From: Deltaproteobacteria bacterium
Lineage (GTDB): Bacteria > Desulfobacterota > Desulfuromonadia > Desulfuromonadales > Geopsychrobacteraceae
Direction: 5' to 3'
Assembly (NCBI GenBank): GCA_024276935.1
Contig: JAJRWH010000023.1
Coordinates: forward strand, 1-64,000
Length of the DNA stretch: 64,000 nt
Shown here piece after piece: positions 1 through 8,326 of the stretch (positions are counted from its first letter, which is position 1; the number at the start of each line of letters is the position of its first letter). The notes under the pieces are model-generated. The model did not search any database. It saw only the letters and a list, made by a program, of their open reading frames with translations, and was not told the DNA's origin. A program made the position numbers and the translations under genes.

Positions 1-867
1 ATCGCCAGTGTTTCCCCACCAGAAGTCCTTTCTCACCGTATTTTCTGGTCGGCAGTTTTCCTGTTTCTGCTCATCATTCTCAAAAGGCAATACCGCCAGC
101 TTGCCGCACTGTTCAAACAACCCAGGCTTCTGGCCCAGCTGACCCTGACGACCTGCCTGATTGCCATCAACTGGCTGGTGTTCATTTATGCCGTTTCAGC
201 AGGATATGTTTTACAATCAAGTCTGGGATATTTCATCAACCCGCTGGTCAGCGCCATGCTCGGCTTTTTCTTTCTGGGGGAAAGGCTCAACCCGGTTCAG
301 TCGTGCAGCCTGTTACTGGCAGGTCTGGGTGTCGCCTACCTGACATTCATGCAGGGAAAACTTCCGTGGATTGCTCTGACGTTGGCTTTTTCCTTCGGAA
401 TCTATGGTCTGTTGCGAAAAAGAGCCGGGGTTGGCCCGACCCTTGGGCTGACTCTGGAAACCCTGCTCCTGGCCCCTGTTGCCCTGGCTTATCTGGCTCT
501 GCTGGCCTCTAAAGGGACTCTTGATTTTGGCTCGGGAACAGATCTTGACCTGTGGCTGATCCTCTCAGGGATTGTCACAGCAATTCCACTTATCTGGTTC
601 AACGCTGCAACCAAACGTTTGCGCCTGGTCACCATCGGGTTTCTGCAATACATCACCCCCAGTTTGCACTTTGTCCTCGCTGTGTTTCTCTTTAATGAGC
701 CTTTCGACAACTCTCGCCTGACCGGTTTTATTCTCGTCTGGAGTGGTCTGTCACTCTATTCATTCAACGCTTTGCAACAAACCCGCAATACCCATGACAG
801 AGTGGCTAACTCCAGCCAAACAGCAGCCACAACAGAGGAACCAATATCGCCGTCGCCAGACCGTTGA
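1..867 (+). CDS. rarD: RarD-type EamA/DMT transporter, 5' end outside the window
   Basis: Open frame from base 1 to the TGA at 865-867, with no start in the window; probably a few tens of N-terminal residues are missing. The product is a strongly hydrophobic inner-membrane protein of the drug/metabolite transporter superfamily. The visible part begins with a segment like the RarD signature (PPEVLSHRIFWS) and later shows QYITPSLHFVLAVFLFNEPF, typical of RarD. About nine membrane segments can be seen in 288 residues, followed by a polar tail. RarD was named for an effect on chloramphenicol sensitivity in other bacteria; its real substrate is unknown. The last 62 bases overlap the convergent lrgB gene on the other strand, unusually deep for convergent genes. 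The family call is secure, the substrate is not. Confidence 0.88.
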   Translation: MASVSPPEVLSHRIFWSAVFLFLLIILKRQYRQLAALFKQPRLLAQLTLTTCLIAINWLVFIYAVSAGYVLQSSLGYFINPLVSAMLGFFFLGERLNPVQSCSLLLAGLGVAYLTFMQGKLPWIALTLAFSFGIYGLLRKRAGVGPTLGLTLETLLLAPVALAYLALLASKGTLDFGSGTDLDLWLILSGIVTAIPLIWFNAATKRLRLVTIGFLQYITPSLHFVLAVFLFNEPFDNSRLTGFILVWSGLSLYSFNALQQTRNTHDRVANSSQTAATTEEPISPSPDR

Positions 868-1504
868 GACCGATTGCCAGGCCTGAAACCGCTCCGGCCA
901 GACGATCTTCTTCAAGAATTCTTGCCGTTCCAATACCATGACTTGCCGTCCCGATTGCCAAACCAATCGATGTTGGCTTTTTCAAGCCAATCATCCGACA
1001 AAACTCAGGCCCACAGATGGCACCCAGACAGCCGGTCATAACAACCAGAGCGGCTGTCAACGGTACAATCCCGCCAATTTTCTCGCTGATCCCGATGGCA
1101 ATTGGGGTCGTCACAGATTTTGGCACCAGAGATAAAACAACCTGGTGACTGCCACCAAGAAGCCAGGCGGTTCCCGCCGCAGAAACAATTGACGCCAGAG
1201 CCCCGGCAAAGATTCCTGCCAGAATCGGCAATTTACGCCGCAGAACCTGTTTTCGCCGTTGCCATAAGGGCAGAGCCAGGGCAACCACAGAAGGACCCAG
1301 CAAAAAGAGCACCAGCTTGCCGCCCTGTGCATAATCCGCATAAGGAATCTGACTGACTTTCAGAACGAGAATAATCCCGCAGATTGCAACAAAGACCGGA
1401 TTGAGAAGAATAAATCCACTGCGTCGATAAAGCTGTTCTGCCAACCAGAAAACTCCCAGAGTCAGGACAACACCAAATAATGGGTTTGCAACCAGATCAG
1501 TCAC
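806..1504 (-). CDS. lrgB: LrgB/CidB family membrane protein
   Basis: Product of 232 residues with many hydrophobic helices, matching the LrgB/CidB/YohK family, which works with LrgA and has been linked to holin-like control of murein hydrolases and to pyruvate or glycolate transport. The conserved central part reads PKSVTTPIAIGISEKIGG, a family hallmark, followed by the SHGIGTARILEED region. I place the start at the GTG at 1502-1504, preceded by GGAGGTGAAA, because the family begins TDLLANPLFG and the frame upstream of it encodes only the end of lrgA in another frame. It overlaps lrgA by 8 bases, which implies translational coupling. The 3' end runs 62 bases into rarD on the opposite strand. 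Confidence 0.9.
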   Translation of the reverse strand: MTDLVANPLFGVVLTLGVFWLAEQLYRRSGFILLNPVFVAICGIILVLKVSQIPYADYAQGGKLVLFLLGPSVVALALPLWQRRKQVLRRKLPILAGIFAGALASIVSAAGTAWLLGGSHQVVLSLVPKSVTTPIAIGISEKIGGIVPLTAALVVMTGCLGAICGPEFCRMIGLKKPTSIGLAIGTASHGIGTARILEEDRLAGAVSGLAIGLNGLATAILVPLLWLLFGWS

Positions 1505-1838
1505 TTTCACCTCCGAGCAACTGCTCTGTCCACCCGGTGACCGCCATGACGACAAAAGTACTGACGACTGTCCCGACAACGATTGGCAACCATTCTCTGG
1601 CGATCAGGTCAAAATAGAGCATGACACCAACACCGGCAGGAACAAAGAAAAGAGCCAGATATTTCAGCAACAACTCAGCCGCCTCAGTTATCGATTCTTC
1701 CTTAACAACGCCCAGTGCCAGCGCCATCAGCAACAAGGCCATCCCGGTCACATTCCCCGGTACAGGCATCCCCGTCAAGCGCACCAGAAGTTCCCCGGCG
1801 AACTGGAACCCCAACAGCAGAACTAGTCCCTGAAGCAC
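1497..1838 (-). CDS. lrgA: LrgA/CidA family holin-like protein
   Basis: Small integral membrane protein of 113 residues with four hydrophobic segments. The N-terminal half carries the LrgA/CidA pattern, with MPVPGNVTGM early on and LFFVPAGVGVM in the middle. The start is a GTG at 1836-1838, preceded by GGAGGAAAT about 8 bases upstream; the ATG five bases further up is in a frame that stops at once. It is the proximal gene of the lrgAB pair and lies 34 bases after the TPR gene, so a VOC-TPR-lrgA-lrgB transcript is likely. In firmicutes and other bacteria these pairs modulate autolysis or move small carboxylates; which applies here cannot be read from sequence. Confidence 0.9.
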   Translation of the reverse strand: MLQGLVLLLGFQFAGELLVRLTGMPVPGNVTGMALLLMALALGVVKEESITEAAELLLKYLALFFVPAGVGVMLYFDLIAREWLPIVVGTVVSTFVVMAVTGWTEQLLGGESD

Positions 1839-1872
1839 AACATTTCCTCCCTGATATCAGACCGACCGACTC

Positions 1873-2649
1873 TCACTTGAGTCCATCAATAACCGCAGCT
1901 ACTTCATCTTTTATCTGCCTGGCAGCTGGATCTTTTTCAAGTGAAATAAATTGTTGAAACCAGCTGACCGCCTCTTCACTTCGATCCTGGTCCAGGCAGA
2001 TGTTCCCCAGGGCCAGAAATGCAAAGGTTAAACCTGGATCAAATTCTATTGCCTGCCGACAGTGCTTTTCAGCACGATCAAGGTCAGCATTTTCGTAATA
2101 GAATTCACCCAGATTCAAATGAGCCTGGGCATTTTCAGGTTCAAGTTCAAGAGCCCGCTGATAGCTGGCAAGGGCCTCATCATTTTGTCCCGAAGACACA
2201 CAGACATCACCCAGTGCGTTAAGGGCAAAAGTTGACTCAGGATTGACATCCAGCGCTCTTCGACAGGCCTGCTCTGCCAAAGACAGGTCCTCCTGAGCAA
2301 TATAAACCAGAGACTGACTGACCCAGGCATCATCTTCATCCGGATCAATTTCGAGAATCTGCTGATAACACTCAAGGGACTCGGGGTGGCGTCCCAGCTC
2401 AAACAACAGATCTCCCAGGGTATAAAGCAGATCGATATTTTGTGGATCTGCCTGGCGGGTTTTGGCTAAATGTTTCAGGGCATCCTGATGGCGCCCTTCT
2501 TCAATCAAAACTTCACCAAGCAACAGACAAAGGTCTGGATTATCGGCAAAAATCTTTTCAGCATTGCGCAGCAGAGTCAATGCCTGCTTGCACTCTCCCT
2601 CGTCAAGCAGACGTCGTCCCTGCTCCAGCAATTGGGGTAAACGCTCCAT
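1873..2649 (-). CDS. Tetratricopeptide repeat protein, cytoplasmic
   Basis: Product of 258 residues made of about seven TPR units, for example LAKTRQADPQNIDLLYTLGD and YQRALELEPENAQAHLNLGE. There is no signal peptide or membrane segment, so it is probably a cytoplasmic scaffold; no partner can be named. The ATG at 2647-2649 is chosen because it follows the stop of the preceding VOC gene by a single base and because the longer reading frame lies inside that gene. It is followed 34 bases later by lrgA. The repeat family is clear, the function is unknown. Confidence 0.85.
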   Translation of the reverse strand: MERLPQLLEQGRRLLDEGECKQALTLLRNAEKIFADNPDLCLLLGEVLIEEGRHQDALKHLAKTRQADPQNIDLLYTLGDLLFELGRHPESLECYQQILEIDPDEDDAWVSQSLVYIAQEDLSLAEQACRRALDVNPESTFALNALGDVCVSSGQNDEALASYQRALELEPENAQAHLNLGEFYYENADLDRAEKHCRQAIEFDPGLTFAFLALGNICLDQDRSEEAVSWFQQFISLEKDPAARQIKDEVAAVIDGLK

Positions 2650-2650
2650 A

Positions 2651-3052
2651 TCAATTCTCCATTTTTTCAGCGGACCGACGTACAACCTCAACCCTGAACC
2701 CATCGGGATCTGTCAAAAAATAGAACATCCCCTGCCCTGCCGTCAGCCCCTTGATGGGCGTAGGATTCAGCCCAAGCTCGGTATGGCGCTGATGAGAGGC
2801 CTCAAGATCTTCAACACCAACAGCCAGATGAGAATAGCCGTCTCCCTGCGTATAAGGTTCACGCTGATCGTAGTTGTAGGTCAACTCAAGCTCAAATGGC
2901 AGCCCCGGACAAACCAGATAACTGAGAGTAAATTTACCTTCCGGAAAATCTTTTTTGCGCCCGATCTCGAAACCAAAAGCCTGGCGATAAAAATTTTCTG
3001 CGGCCTCAAGATCGAGAACTCGATAACAGATATGAATCATTGGATAGGTCAT
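2651..3052 (-). CDS. VOC-superfamily protein, glyoxalase I-like
   Basis: Product of 133 residues with two beta-alpha-beta-beta-beta modules of the vicinal oxygen chelate fold. It begins IHICYRVLDLEAAENFYRQA, has the metal-ligand type histidine near the start (about residue 6), ELELTYNYD in the middle, YSHLAVGVEDLEA, and ends with DPDGFRVEVV. This is the arrangement of lactoylglutathione lyase (GloA), which isomerises the hemithioacetal of methylglyoxal and glutathione, but other VOC enzymes look alike. The ATG at 3050-3052 has AGGAAG upstream. It leads a minus-strand operon with the TPR gene and lrgAB. Family is certain; glyoxalase I activity is a reasonable guess. Confidence 0.85.
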   Translation of the reverse strand: MTYPMIHICYRVLDLEAAENFYRQAFGFEIGRKKDFPEGKFTLSYLVCPGLPFELELTYNYDQREPYTQGDGYSHLAVGVEDLEASHQRHTELGLNPTPIKGLTAGQGMFYFLTDPDGFRVEVVRRSAEKMEN

Positions 3053-3128
3053 TTTTTCTTCCTTTCTCGCAAAACCAAACAAATCTGCTGATTGACAGGC
3101 CGGACCAGCCTGATTATAGTTGGCGCCC

Positions 3129-3836
3129 ATGAGAGCCATCTTTATTGCCGACGCGCATCTGCGTCATCCCAGTGATCATAACTACAGACATCTGCTGGAT
3201 TTTCTCGATCAGCAACAGGGAAAAGTGGATGCTCTCTTCTTGCTTGGCGATATCTTCGAATTCTGGATTGGCTACCAACAGGTCGTTTTTTTTGAACACC
3301 TGCCTCTTCTCAGTCGCCTGCAGCAACTGGTCAATAGTGGATGTCGTCTGTTCTATGTTGAGGGGAACCATGATTTCAATCTGGGAGATTTTTTCACCAG
3401 ATCCTTGAATTGTACCGTCGTGCCGGATCAGCAGATCATTGACTGGGACGATAAAAAAATATTCATTTGTCACGGGGATCTGGCCAATCCGCAAGCAAAG
3501 GGTTACCGCCTGTTACGTGCCTTCTGGCGTAATCCTCTTCTGAAGTTCGCCGCCCGAGTCATTCCGCCCGACTGGACCTGGCGTATCGGAAATTTCTTAT
3601 GTGACCTGAGCCGAAAAAAAACCCGCAAACATCAAGACCCCTCACCGGTACTCCTGCCCTATGCCAGAACGTCTCTGGCCACGGGGGCAGATTGTTTCGT
3701 TTGTGGTCATTTTCATTACCCGTTGCACACAGCGATTGATGAGCAGCCCGTTATTGTCCTTGGTGACTGGATTCACCAGTTTTCCTACCTGGAATTGCGC
3801 GACGGAACCTTTGATTTAAAAATCTTTCAAGCCTGA
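3129..3836 (+). CDS. lpxH: UDP-2,3-diacylglucosamine diphosphatase (LpxH-like)
   Basis: Calcineurin-type metallophosphoesterase of 235 residues. The metal-binding motifs appear in order: DAHL near the N terminus, GDIFEFW, GNHDFN, CHGD and GHFH near the C terminus. The GDIFE(F/L)WIG and aromatic-rich middle resemble LpxH, which cleaves UDP-diacylglucosamine to lipid X in lipid A synthesis at the inner face of the membrane. The ATG at 3129 is preferred to a TTG nine bases upstream. The gene is divergent from the VOC operon (76 bases between starts) and its last 10 bases overlap the convergent BrkB gene. LpxH rather than another member of the family is likely but not certain. Confidence 0.82.
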   Translation: MRAIFIADAHLRHPSDHNYRHLLDFLDQQQGKVDALFLLGDIFEFWIGYQQVVFFEHLPLLSRLQQLVNSGCRLFYVEGNHDFNLGDFFTRSLNCTVVPDQQIIDWDDKKIFICHGDLANPQAKGYRLLRAFWRNPLLKFAARVIPPDWTWRIGNFLCDLSRKKTRKHQDPSPVLLPYARTSLATGADCFVCGHFHYPLHTAIDEQPVIVLGDWIHQFSYLELRDGTFDLKIFQA

Positions 3837-5200
3837 TTTTCATCTGATTCCCCTGGCGGCAGTCCATCCTGATCAACCAGTGATTTCAGACTCATCTCGC
3901 CAAGCTCCCTGTTTCTTGCTGTGGCAAGACGCGACAACGCCGCACTGGCAACCCTTACCTCGGGGCAATCACTCAAATGCAGCACCTCTTCTCCCAGACA
4001 ACGTAAGCCGTCAATAATGTCTGCAACGCTCAACTGTTCTGCGGAACGACCAAGCTGATAACGCCTGCGATTGGTCCTGCGGACACAGATTTCAGTAACA
4101 TACCCGAGACTGAGAAGTTCCTGAAGAACATGATCACAAAGCCGGGGGGGAATCCCCAACTGTAAAGCCAGACGTTCTTTGCCCAGTGGTTTTTCTGCAC
4201 GATAGAAACGACCCGCCAGAACAACCAGCACAATCAGTGCAACCCGTTCGTAACTGTAGCGGCTGACCTCAGAACCATGCAGATCTCGTCCACCGGTCTG
4301 TAAATTCTGTCGTGCATAAGTAAATTCAAGCCCCAGCAGAACAATATTCCACGAAATATAGACCCAGATCATAAAGATCGGCAATGCGGCCATGGTGCCA
4401 TAAATTGCATTGTACTTGGCAACCCCCACCTGAAAATTGACGTAACTCCACTGGGCCAGCTGCCATAAAGTTCCGCCAAGAATCCCCCCGGCGATTGCCG
4501 CTGGCCACTCAACCCGGGTATTGGACATAAAAACGTAAAGGATCGCAAAAGCAATCCACATCAGCAGATAAGGACCCATTTTGAAAAGGGTCAAAATCAG
4601 ACTGCCGACAACATCCATATCAATCAGACGTTGAACCAATTGATTGCTGGTCAGGGAGGATGTCATCGACATCGCAGAAATCAGCAGAACCGGTCCGACC
4701 ATCAACACCGACAGATAGTCAGAGAAGCGACGAATCAATGGCCGCATTCCCTTGACACCCCAAACATGATTAAAGCTGTCTTCAATATTGGAAAGAAGGG
4801 AAATCACCGCAAGCAATAGAAACAGCAGCCCGAAAACACCCAATTTTCCGACTTGAGTATTATCAACATAGGTCAGAATCGAGGTCACAACTTCCTGTGA
4901 GCCGACATTCAGTTTTTCGAGGATTAAAGGCTCAAGCGAATTTTGCACTCCGAACGCTTTGAGCAAAGCAAAGGTCAGAGCCAGCATCGGAACAATCGCA
5001 AGCAACGAGGAGTAGGTTAGCGCAGAGGCCCGCAGCATACAACGGTCTTGCAGAAAATCGTGAATGACCAGGGCCGCTGTTTGTAACTGGCGCAATAAAA
5101 AAGCCTGGACCAGATTAAGCTGGCGCGGGTCCTGCTCCCAAAGCAGGCGGTGCCAACCATTTCTTAATTGTATAATTCGGCTTTCAGTCGTTTTTGACAT
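3827..5200 (-). CDS. YihY/BrkB family membrane protein with C-terminal winged-helix tail
   Basis: Product of 457 residues. The first 300 or so form the BrkB/YihY fold: an N-terminal amphipathic part, then RASALTYSSLLAIVPMLALT (typical family signature), and six hydrophobic segments ending near WNIVLLGLEFTYA. The last 150 residues are soluble and contain a winged-helix-like stretch (KERLALQLGIPPRLCDHVLQ, then LLSLGYVTEI) followed by an acidic tail. The family was once misassigned as ribonuclease BN; its role is unknown. The winged-helix portion suggests DNA or protein binding at the membrane face. The start is the ATG at 5198-5200. Its end overlaps lpxH by 10 bases. Confidence 0.85.
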   Translation of the reverse strand: MSKTTESRIIQLRNGWHRLLWEQDPRQLNLVQAFLLRQLQTAALVIHDFLQDRCMLRASALTYSSLLAIVPMLALTFALLKAFGVQNSLEPLILEKLNVGSQEVVTSILTYVDNTQVGKLGVFGLLFLLLAVISLLSNIEDSFNHVWGVKGMRPLIRRFSDYLSVLMVGPVLLISAMSMTSSLTSNQLVQRLIDMDVVGSLILTLFKMGPYLLMWIAFAILYVFMSNTRVEWPAAIAGGILGGTLWQLAQWSYVNFQVGVAKYNAIYGTMAALPIFMIWVYISWNIVLLGLEFTYARQNLQTGGRDLHGSEVSRYSYERVALIVLVVLAGRFYRAEKPLGKERLALQLGIPPRLCDHVLQELLSLGYVTEICVRRTNRRRYQLGRSAEQLSVADIIDGLRCLGEEVLHLSDCPEVRVASAALSRLATARNRELGEMSLKSLVDQDGLPPGESDENQA

Positions 5201-5253
5201 GGACCGTTCCACAAGGGCAAAAAGCAATATGCGAAATCATCCTAAATCCACTG

Positions 5254-6678
5254 CTATTCCAGGCCTAAATCTACCGTTTCAACCGGCATTCCCAATGCCG
5301 CCGCCGGATCCTGTTCAAATTCATTGCGTCTGCCGACTAAAACAATCTGTAATTTGTCAGGATGAAGATATTCTTTGGCAACCCGCTGAACATCGGCAAC
5401 AGTAACCGCAGCAATTTTTTGGCGATAGGTCTGTAAATAATCGGGTGGATAATCATAAAAATCCAACCTCAACTGCCTGGTTACAATCGAATGGCTGTTG
5501 TTGAAGGCAAAAACAAAACTGTTGATCAGACTGTCTTTGGCAATTTTAAGCTCTTCTTCAGAGACCGGCATATCGATCAGTTCCTGCATCTGAGCGCGCA
5601 TCAAGCTGACAACTTCCAGAGTTGAGCCACATTTGGTTTCACATTTGGCAATAAAAAGCTCAGGTAATTGACGACCTATCTGAAAATATGAGTAAACCGA
5701 GTAGGCCAGACCGCGATTGGAACGAATTTCACGCATCATCCGACTGTTGAAACCACCACCGCCAAGGATATAATTGGCAACCTTAAGGGCCATCATGTCA
5801 GGATTGTTTTTATCAATTCCGGGCTGGCCAATCATAATCGTTGTTTGAGGGATATCCTTGTCAGCGATTGAAATACTCCCCTTCTTTGGCATTTCCGGCA
5901 ACGCCGGTGGCTTCAGATCAGGAAGTTCAGCCGGTTTCCAGTCTCCCAGGGTCTGGATCAGCAACCCCCTTAACTCATTGAGTTCGATATCGCCAGAGAC
6001 GGCAAACGACAGATTATTCGGACGAAAATAGGTCTGGTGTTGATGAACCAGATCACTACGGTGAATATTGTTCAAAGAGGTTATTCTGGCAACACGGCCA
6101 AAGGGGTGGTCACGATAAATCGTCTGGGCCAGCGTACGGCCTGCAATGGAACGGGGATCATCATTCTGACGTCGAACTCCTTCGAGCAGACCCTGCCGCG
6201 CAATCTCCATGCGTTGCGCATCAAATCGTGGCCGACGCAAAATATCTGCCAGCAAGGCAAAACCTTTAACCAGATCATCACGACGGAGTGACATATCAAT
6301 TGAATAGGCATAGGAGCTACTGCCGACCGTCAGATTCGCCGCAGTATTATCCAACATCTCTTCTACCTGTTGGGGCGAATAGGGCCCGGCACCGCCGGTT
6401 TCCAGACAGGCCGCAAATAAACTGGAAAGCCCCGTTTTGTCAGGCGGGTCAAAAATTGAACCTCCCCCCAGCATGACCGTAATATCAACCAACGGCAAAT
6501 CGTGATCTGCCTTCAGATAAACCTCTATCCCGTTTTCCAGAGTTGTACGTTCGACCTGAGGAAATTCAAACTTCAATTCAGGAAACTTCAGGTTATCGGG
6601 CCGTGTCGCCTGACCGGGAAGTTGAGAAGCACAGGCCGTCAGCAGCAACAGGAAACCAAGATAAAATACCCGCTTCAT
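5254..6678 (-). CDS. M16 peptidase-like lipoprotein, non-catalytic partner
   Basis: Product of 474 residues with a lipoprotein signal (short positive start, hydrophobic core, LLTAC at residues 12-16), so it is probably anchored in the outer or inner membrane facing the periplasm. The M16 fold is evident: ERTTLENGIEVYLK at the start, LARTIYRDHPFG-like middle and a glycine-rich GGGGFNSRMMREIRSNRGLAYS loop. The zinc motif HxxEH is replaced by SLFAACLETGG, so it cannot bind zinc in the normal way. M16B enzymes often work as a catalytic plus a substrate-binding subunit; this is the latter. It follows its partner with an ATGA overlap, consistent with equal synthesis. Confidence 0.9.
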   Translation of the reverse strand: MKRVFYLGFLLLLTACASQLPGQATRPDNLKFPELKFEFPQVERTTLENGIEVYLKADHDLPLVDITVMLGGGSIFDPPDKTGLSSLFAACLETGGAGPYSPQQVEEMLDNTAANLTVGSSSYAYSIDMSLRRDDLVKGFALLADILRRPRFDAQRMEIARQGLLEGVRRQNDDPRSIAGRTLAQTIYRDHPFGRVARITSLNNIHRSDLVHQHQTYFRPNNLSFAVSGDIELNELRGLLIQTLGDWKPAELPDLKPPALPEMPKKGSISIADKDIPQTTIMIGQPGIDKNNPDMMALKVANYILGGGGFNSRMMREIRSNRGLAYSVYSYFQIGRQLPELFIAKCETKCGSTLEVVSLMRAQMQELIDMPVSEEELKIAKDSLINSFVFAFNNSHSIVTRQLRLDFYDYPPDYLQTYRQKIAAVTVADVQRVAKEYLHPDKLQIVLVGRRNEFEQDPAAALGMPVETVDLGLE

Positions 6679-8147
6679 TTCTTTCCCTCCCGCTGTAATA
6701 CAACAACGGTTCGATTGGTTGCCGTCAGATAGCGATTGGCGAAAGCCAGCAGTTTTGGCGGATCAATCACCTCAATATTTTTGGCGTAGTCAACCAGATA
6801 GTGCCAACTGCCCAGAGCCTGATAACTTGAAAGCATACGAGCCAATCCACTGTTGGTCCGCATCTGTCGCAATCCGTCGGTTACCAGGCGATTCCGTGCC
6901 CGCTTCAGTTCAACCAGTGAGACCGGTTCACGCTTCAATTTGTCGAGTTCAGCGTAAATTGCAGACTCAACTTCAGCAACGGTATGAGGGTAACGTGGCG
7001 TCGCATCAATCACCAGAAGGTTGGGATAGCGGCTCCCCCCCGCTCCGTAACTTTCAACATGACTGACAAGCTGCTCATCAACCACCAGACGTTTATACAA
7101 ACGCGAAGTTGCCCCTCTGGTCAGAATATCCATCAACAGATCAGCACAATAGTCATCACGATGAGGCATTGCCGGTTTGTGAAAACCGATCGACAGACTC
7201 GGCTCTGCGTCAAAGTTGATGGTAACCCGCTTCTCGCCCCGCTGTTTGGGTTCAACATCGATGACCCGTGGCACCGGGGTTCCCGGAGGGATCTGGCCAA
7301 AATATTTCTTCACCATCGCCAGGGTTTCGTCAGCGTTAAAATCGCCAACCAGGGTGACAATCATATTGACGGGACGATAATAGCGTGAAAAAAAATCGCG
7401 CGCTTCAGCCAGTGACAGGTTGGCAATATCAGAATCCCAGCCAATGACCGGGTTACGATAAGGATGAACTGTAAAGGCGTTAGCGACCAGAGCTTCATAG
7501 ATCAGCCCTGAGGGATTACTTTCATAAGAGCGCCGACGTTCCTCACGAACAACCTCACGCTCGGTATAAAACTCACGCAACACGGCATTCTGCAAGCGAT
7601 CAGATTCGATGGCCGCCCATAGCTCAAGTTTGTTGGCAGGCAAAGAAATCAGATAGGTCGTTTGATCCTTGCTGGTAAAAGCATTGTAGCCAACCCCACC
7701 ATTTTTCGCATAAACCTGTGAGAATTCGTCCTTGACGACGTATTTATTATGTTCCCGCTGCAAAGCTTTTAATTGGGCACGAAGCTCTTCCAGTTTCTTC
7801 TGGTCTGCAGTGGGATCGTTCTTGAGCCGATCAATCTGACTGCCGACTTTCTCAATCTGATCAAGAAGGGGTTTTTCTGCCGCATAATCTTTGGTCCCAA
7901 GGGTTTTGGTCCCCTTGAACAGCATATGCTCAAGAAGATGAGCAATGCCACGATTGCTCTGACCTTCATTCACTCCTCCGACCCGAAAGGTAATATAGGC
8001 GCTGACCGTCGGAGTATCATGCCGCTCAAGCATCAACAGGGTTAAACCATTATCCAGATGTTCTTCGCGGACACGATCACTCAGATGGGCGGCATATAAA
8101 GGCTGGCTGACCAGAAACAGGCAAAAACAAAGCAGCAAACGACGCAT
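6675..8147 (-). CDS. M16 zinc peptidase, catalytic subunit, exported
   Basis: Product of 490 residues with a cleavable signal peptide (about 19 residues ending LYA). The inverted zinc motif HLLEH lies at residues 70-74, and the downstream glutamate helix is present (EFYTEREVVREE). Between them is an insertion of about 50 residues rich in charged heptads (LLDQIEKVGSQIDRL and LEELRAQLKALQREH), predicted as a helical hairpin. The start is the ATG at 8145-8147 with AGGAACC upstream; a GTG 12 bases earlier is less likely. It is followed by the inactive lipoprotein partner with a 4-base overlap. Likely degrades peptides in the periplasm; the substrate is unknown. Confidence 0.9.
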   Translation of the reverse strand: MRRLLLCFCLFLVSQPLYAAHLSDRVREEHLDNGLTLLMLERHDTPTVSAYITFRVGGVNEGQSNRGIAHLLEHMLFKGTKTLGTKDYAAEKPLLDQIEKVGSQIDRLKNDPTADQKKLEELRAQLKALQREHNKYVVKDEFSQVYAKNGGVGYNAFTSKDQTTYLISLPANKLELWAAIESDRLQNAVLREFYTEREVVREERRRSYESNPSGLIYEALVANAFTVHPYRNPVIGWDSDIANLSLAEARDFFSRYYRPVNMIVTLVGDFNADETLAMVKKYFGQIPPGTPVPRVIDVEPKQRGEKRVTINFDAEPSLSIGFHKPAMPHRDDYCADLLMDILTRGATSRLYKRLVVDEQLVSHVESYGAGGSRYPNLLVIDATPRYPHTVAEVESAIYAELDKLKREPVSLVELKRARNRLVTDGLRQMRTNSGLARMLSSYQALGSWHYLVDYAKNIEVIDPPKLLAFANRYLTATNRTVVVLQREGKK

Positions 8148-8267
8148 GAGGTTCCTCACAATATGAATAACAGACTAACTTCCCGTGAATAATAACCTAT
8201 TCTCCGCCAGGCTGGCTACAGGAACCTGTCAACAGTCGAATGTACGCAAGGAAAATCGGGGTCGACC

Positions 8268-8310
8268 AGAAACCGGAAACTCGCCAATAAAGTGCGAATT
8301 TCCGGTTTCT
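8268..8310. repeat. 17-bp inverted repeat between lon and the M16 operon
   Basis: Arms at 8268-8284 and 8294-8310 (AGAAACCGGAAACTCGC and its complement, one mismatch) around a 9-base loop. It lies 17 bases beyond the lon stop codon and could end the lon transcript, but no run of T follows on the minus strand, so it may act as a 3' stabilising hairpin instead. Confidence 0.6.
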
Positions 8311-8326
8311 GCGCTGTTAAAGAGGA

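Noticed and set aside
2564-3091. 175-residue plus-strand open frame
   Set aside because: Antisense to the VOC gene and the TPR start; no family resemblance.
5254-6678. M16 partner as a decayed pseudogene because HxxEH is missing
   Set aside because: M16B heterodimers normally have one non-catalytic subunit; the frame is intact, coupled and carries its own lipoprotein signal.
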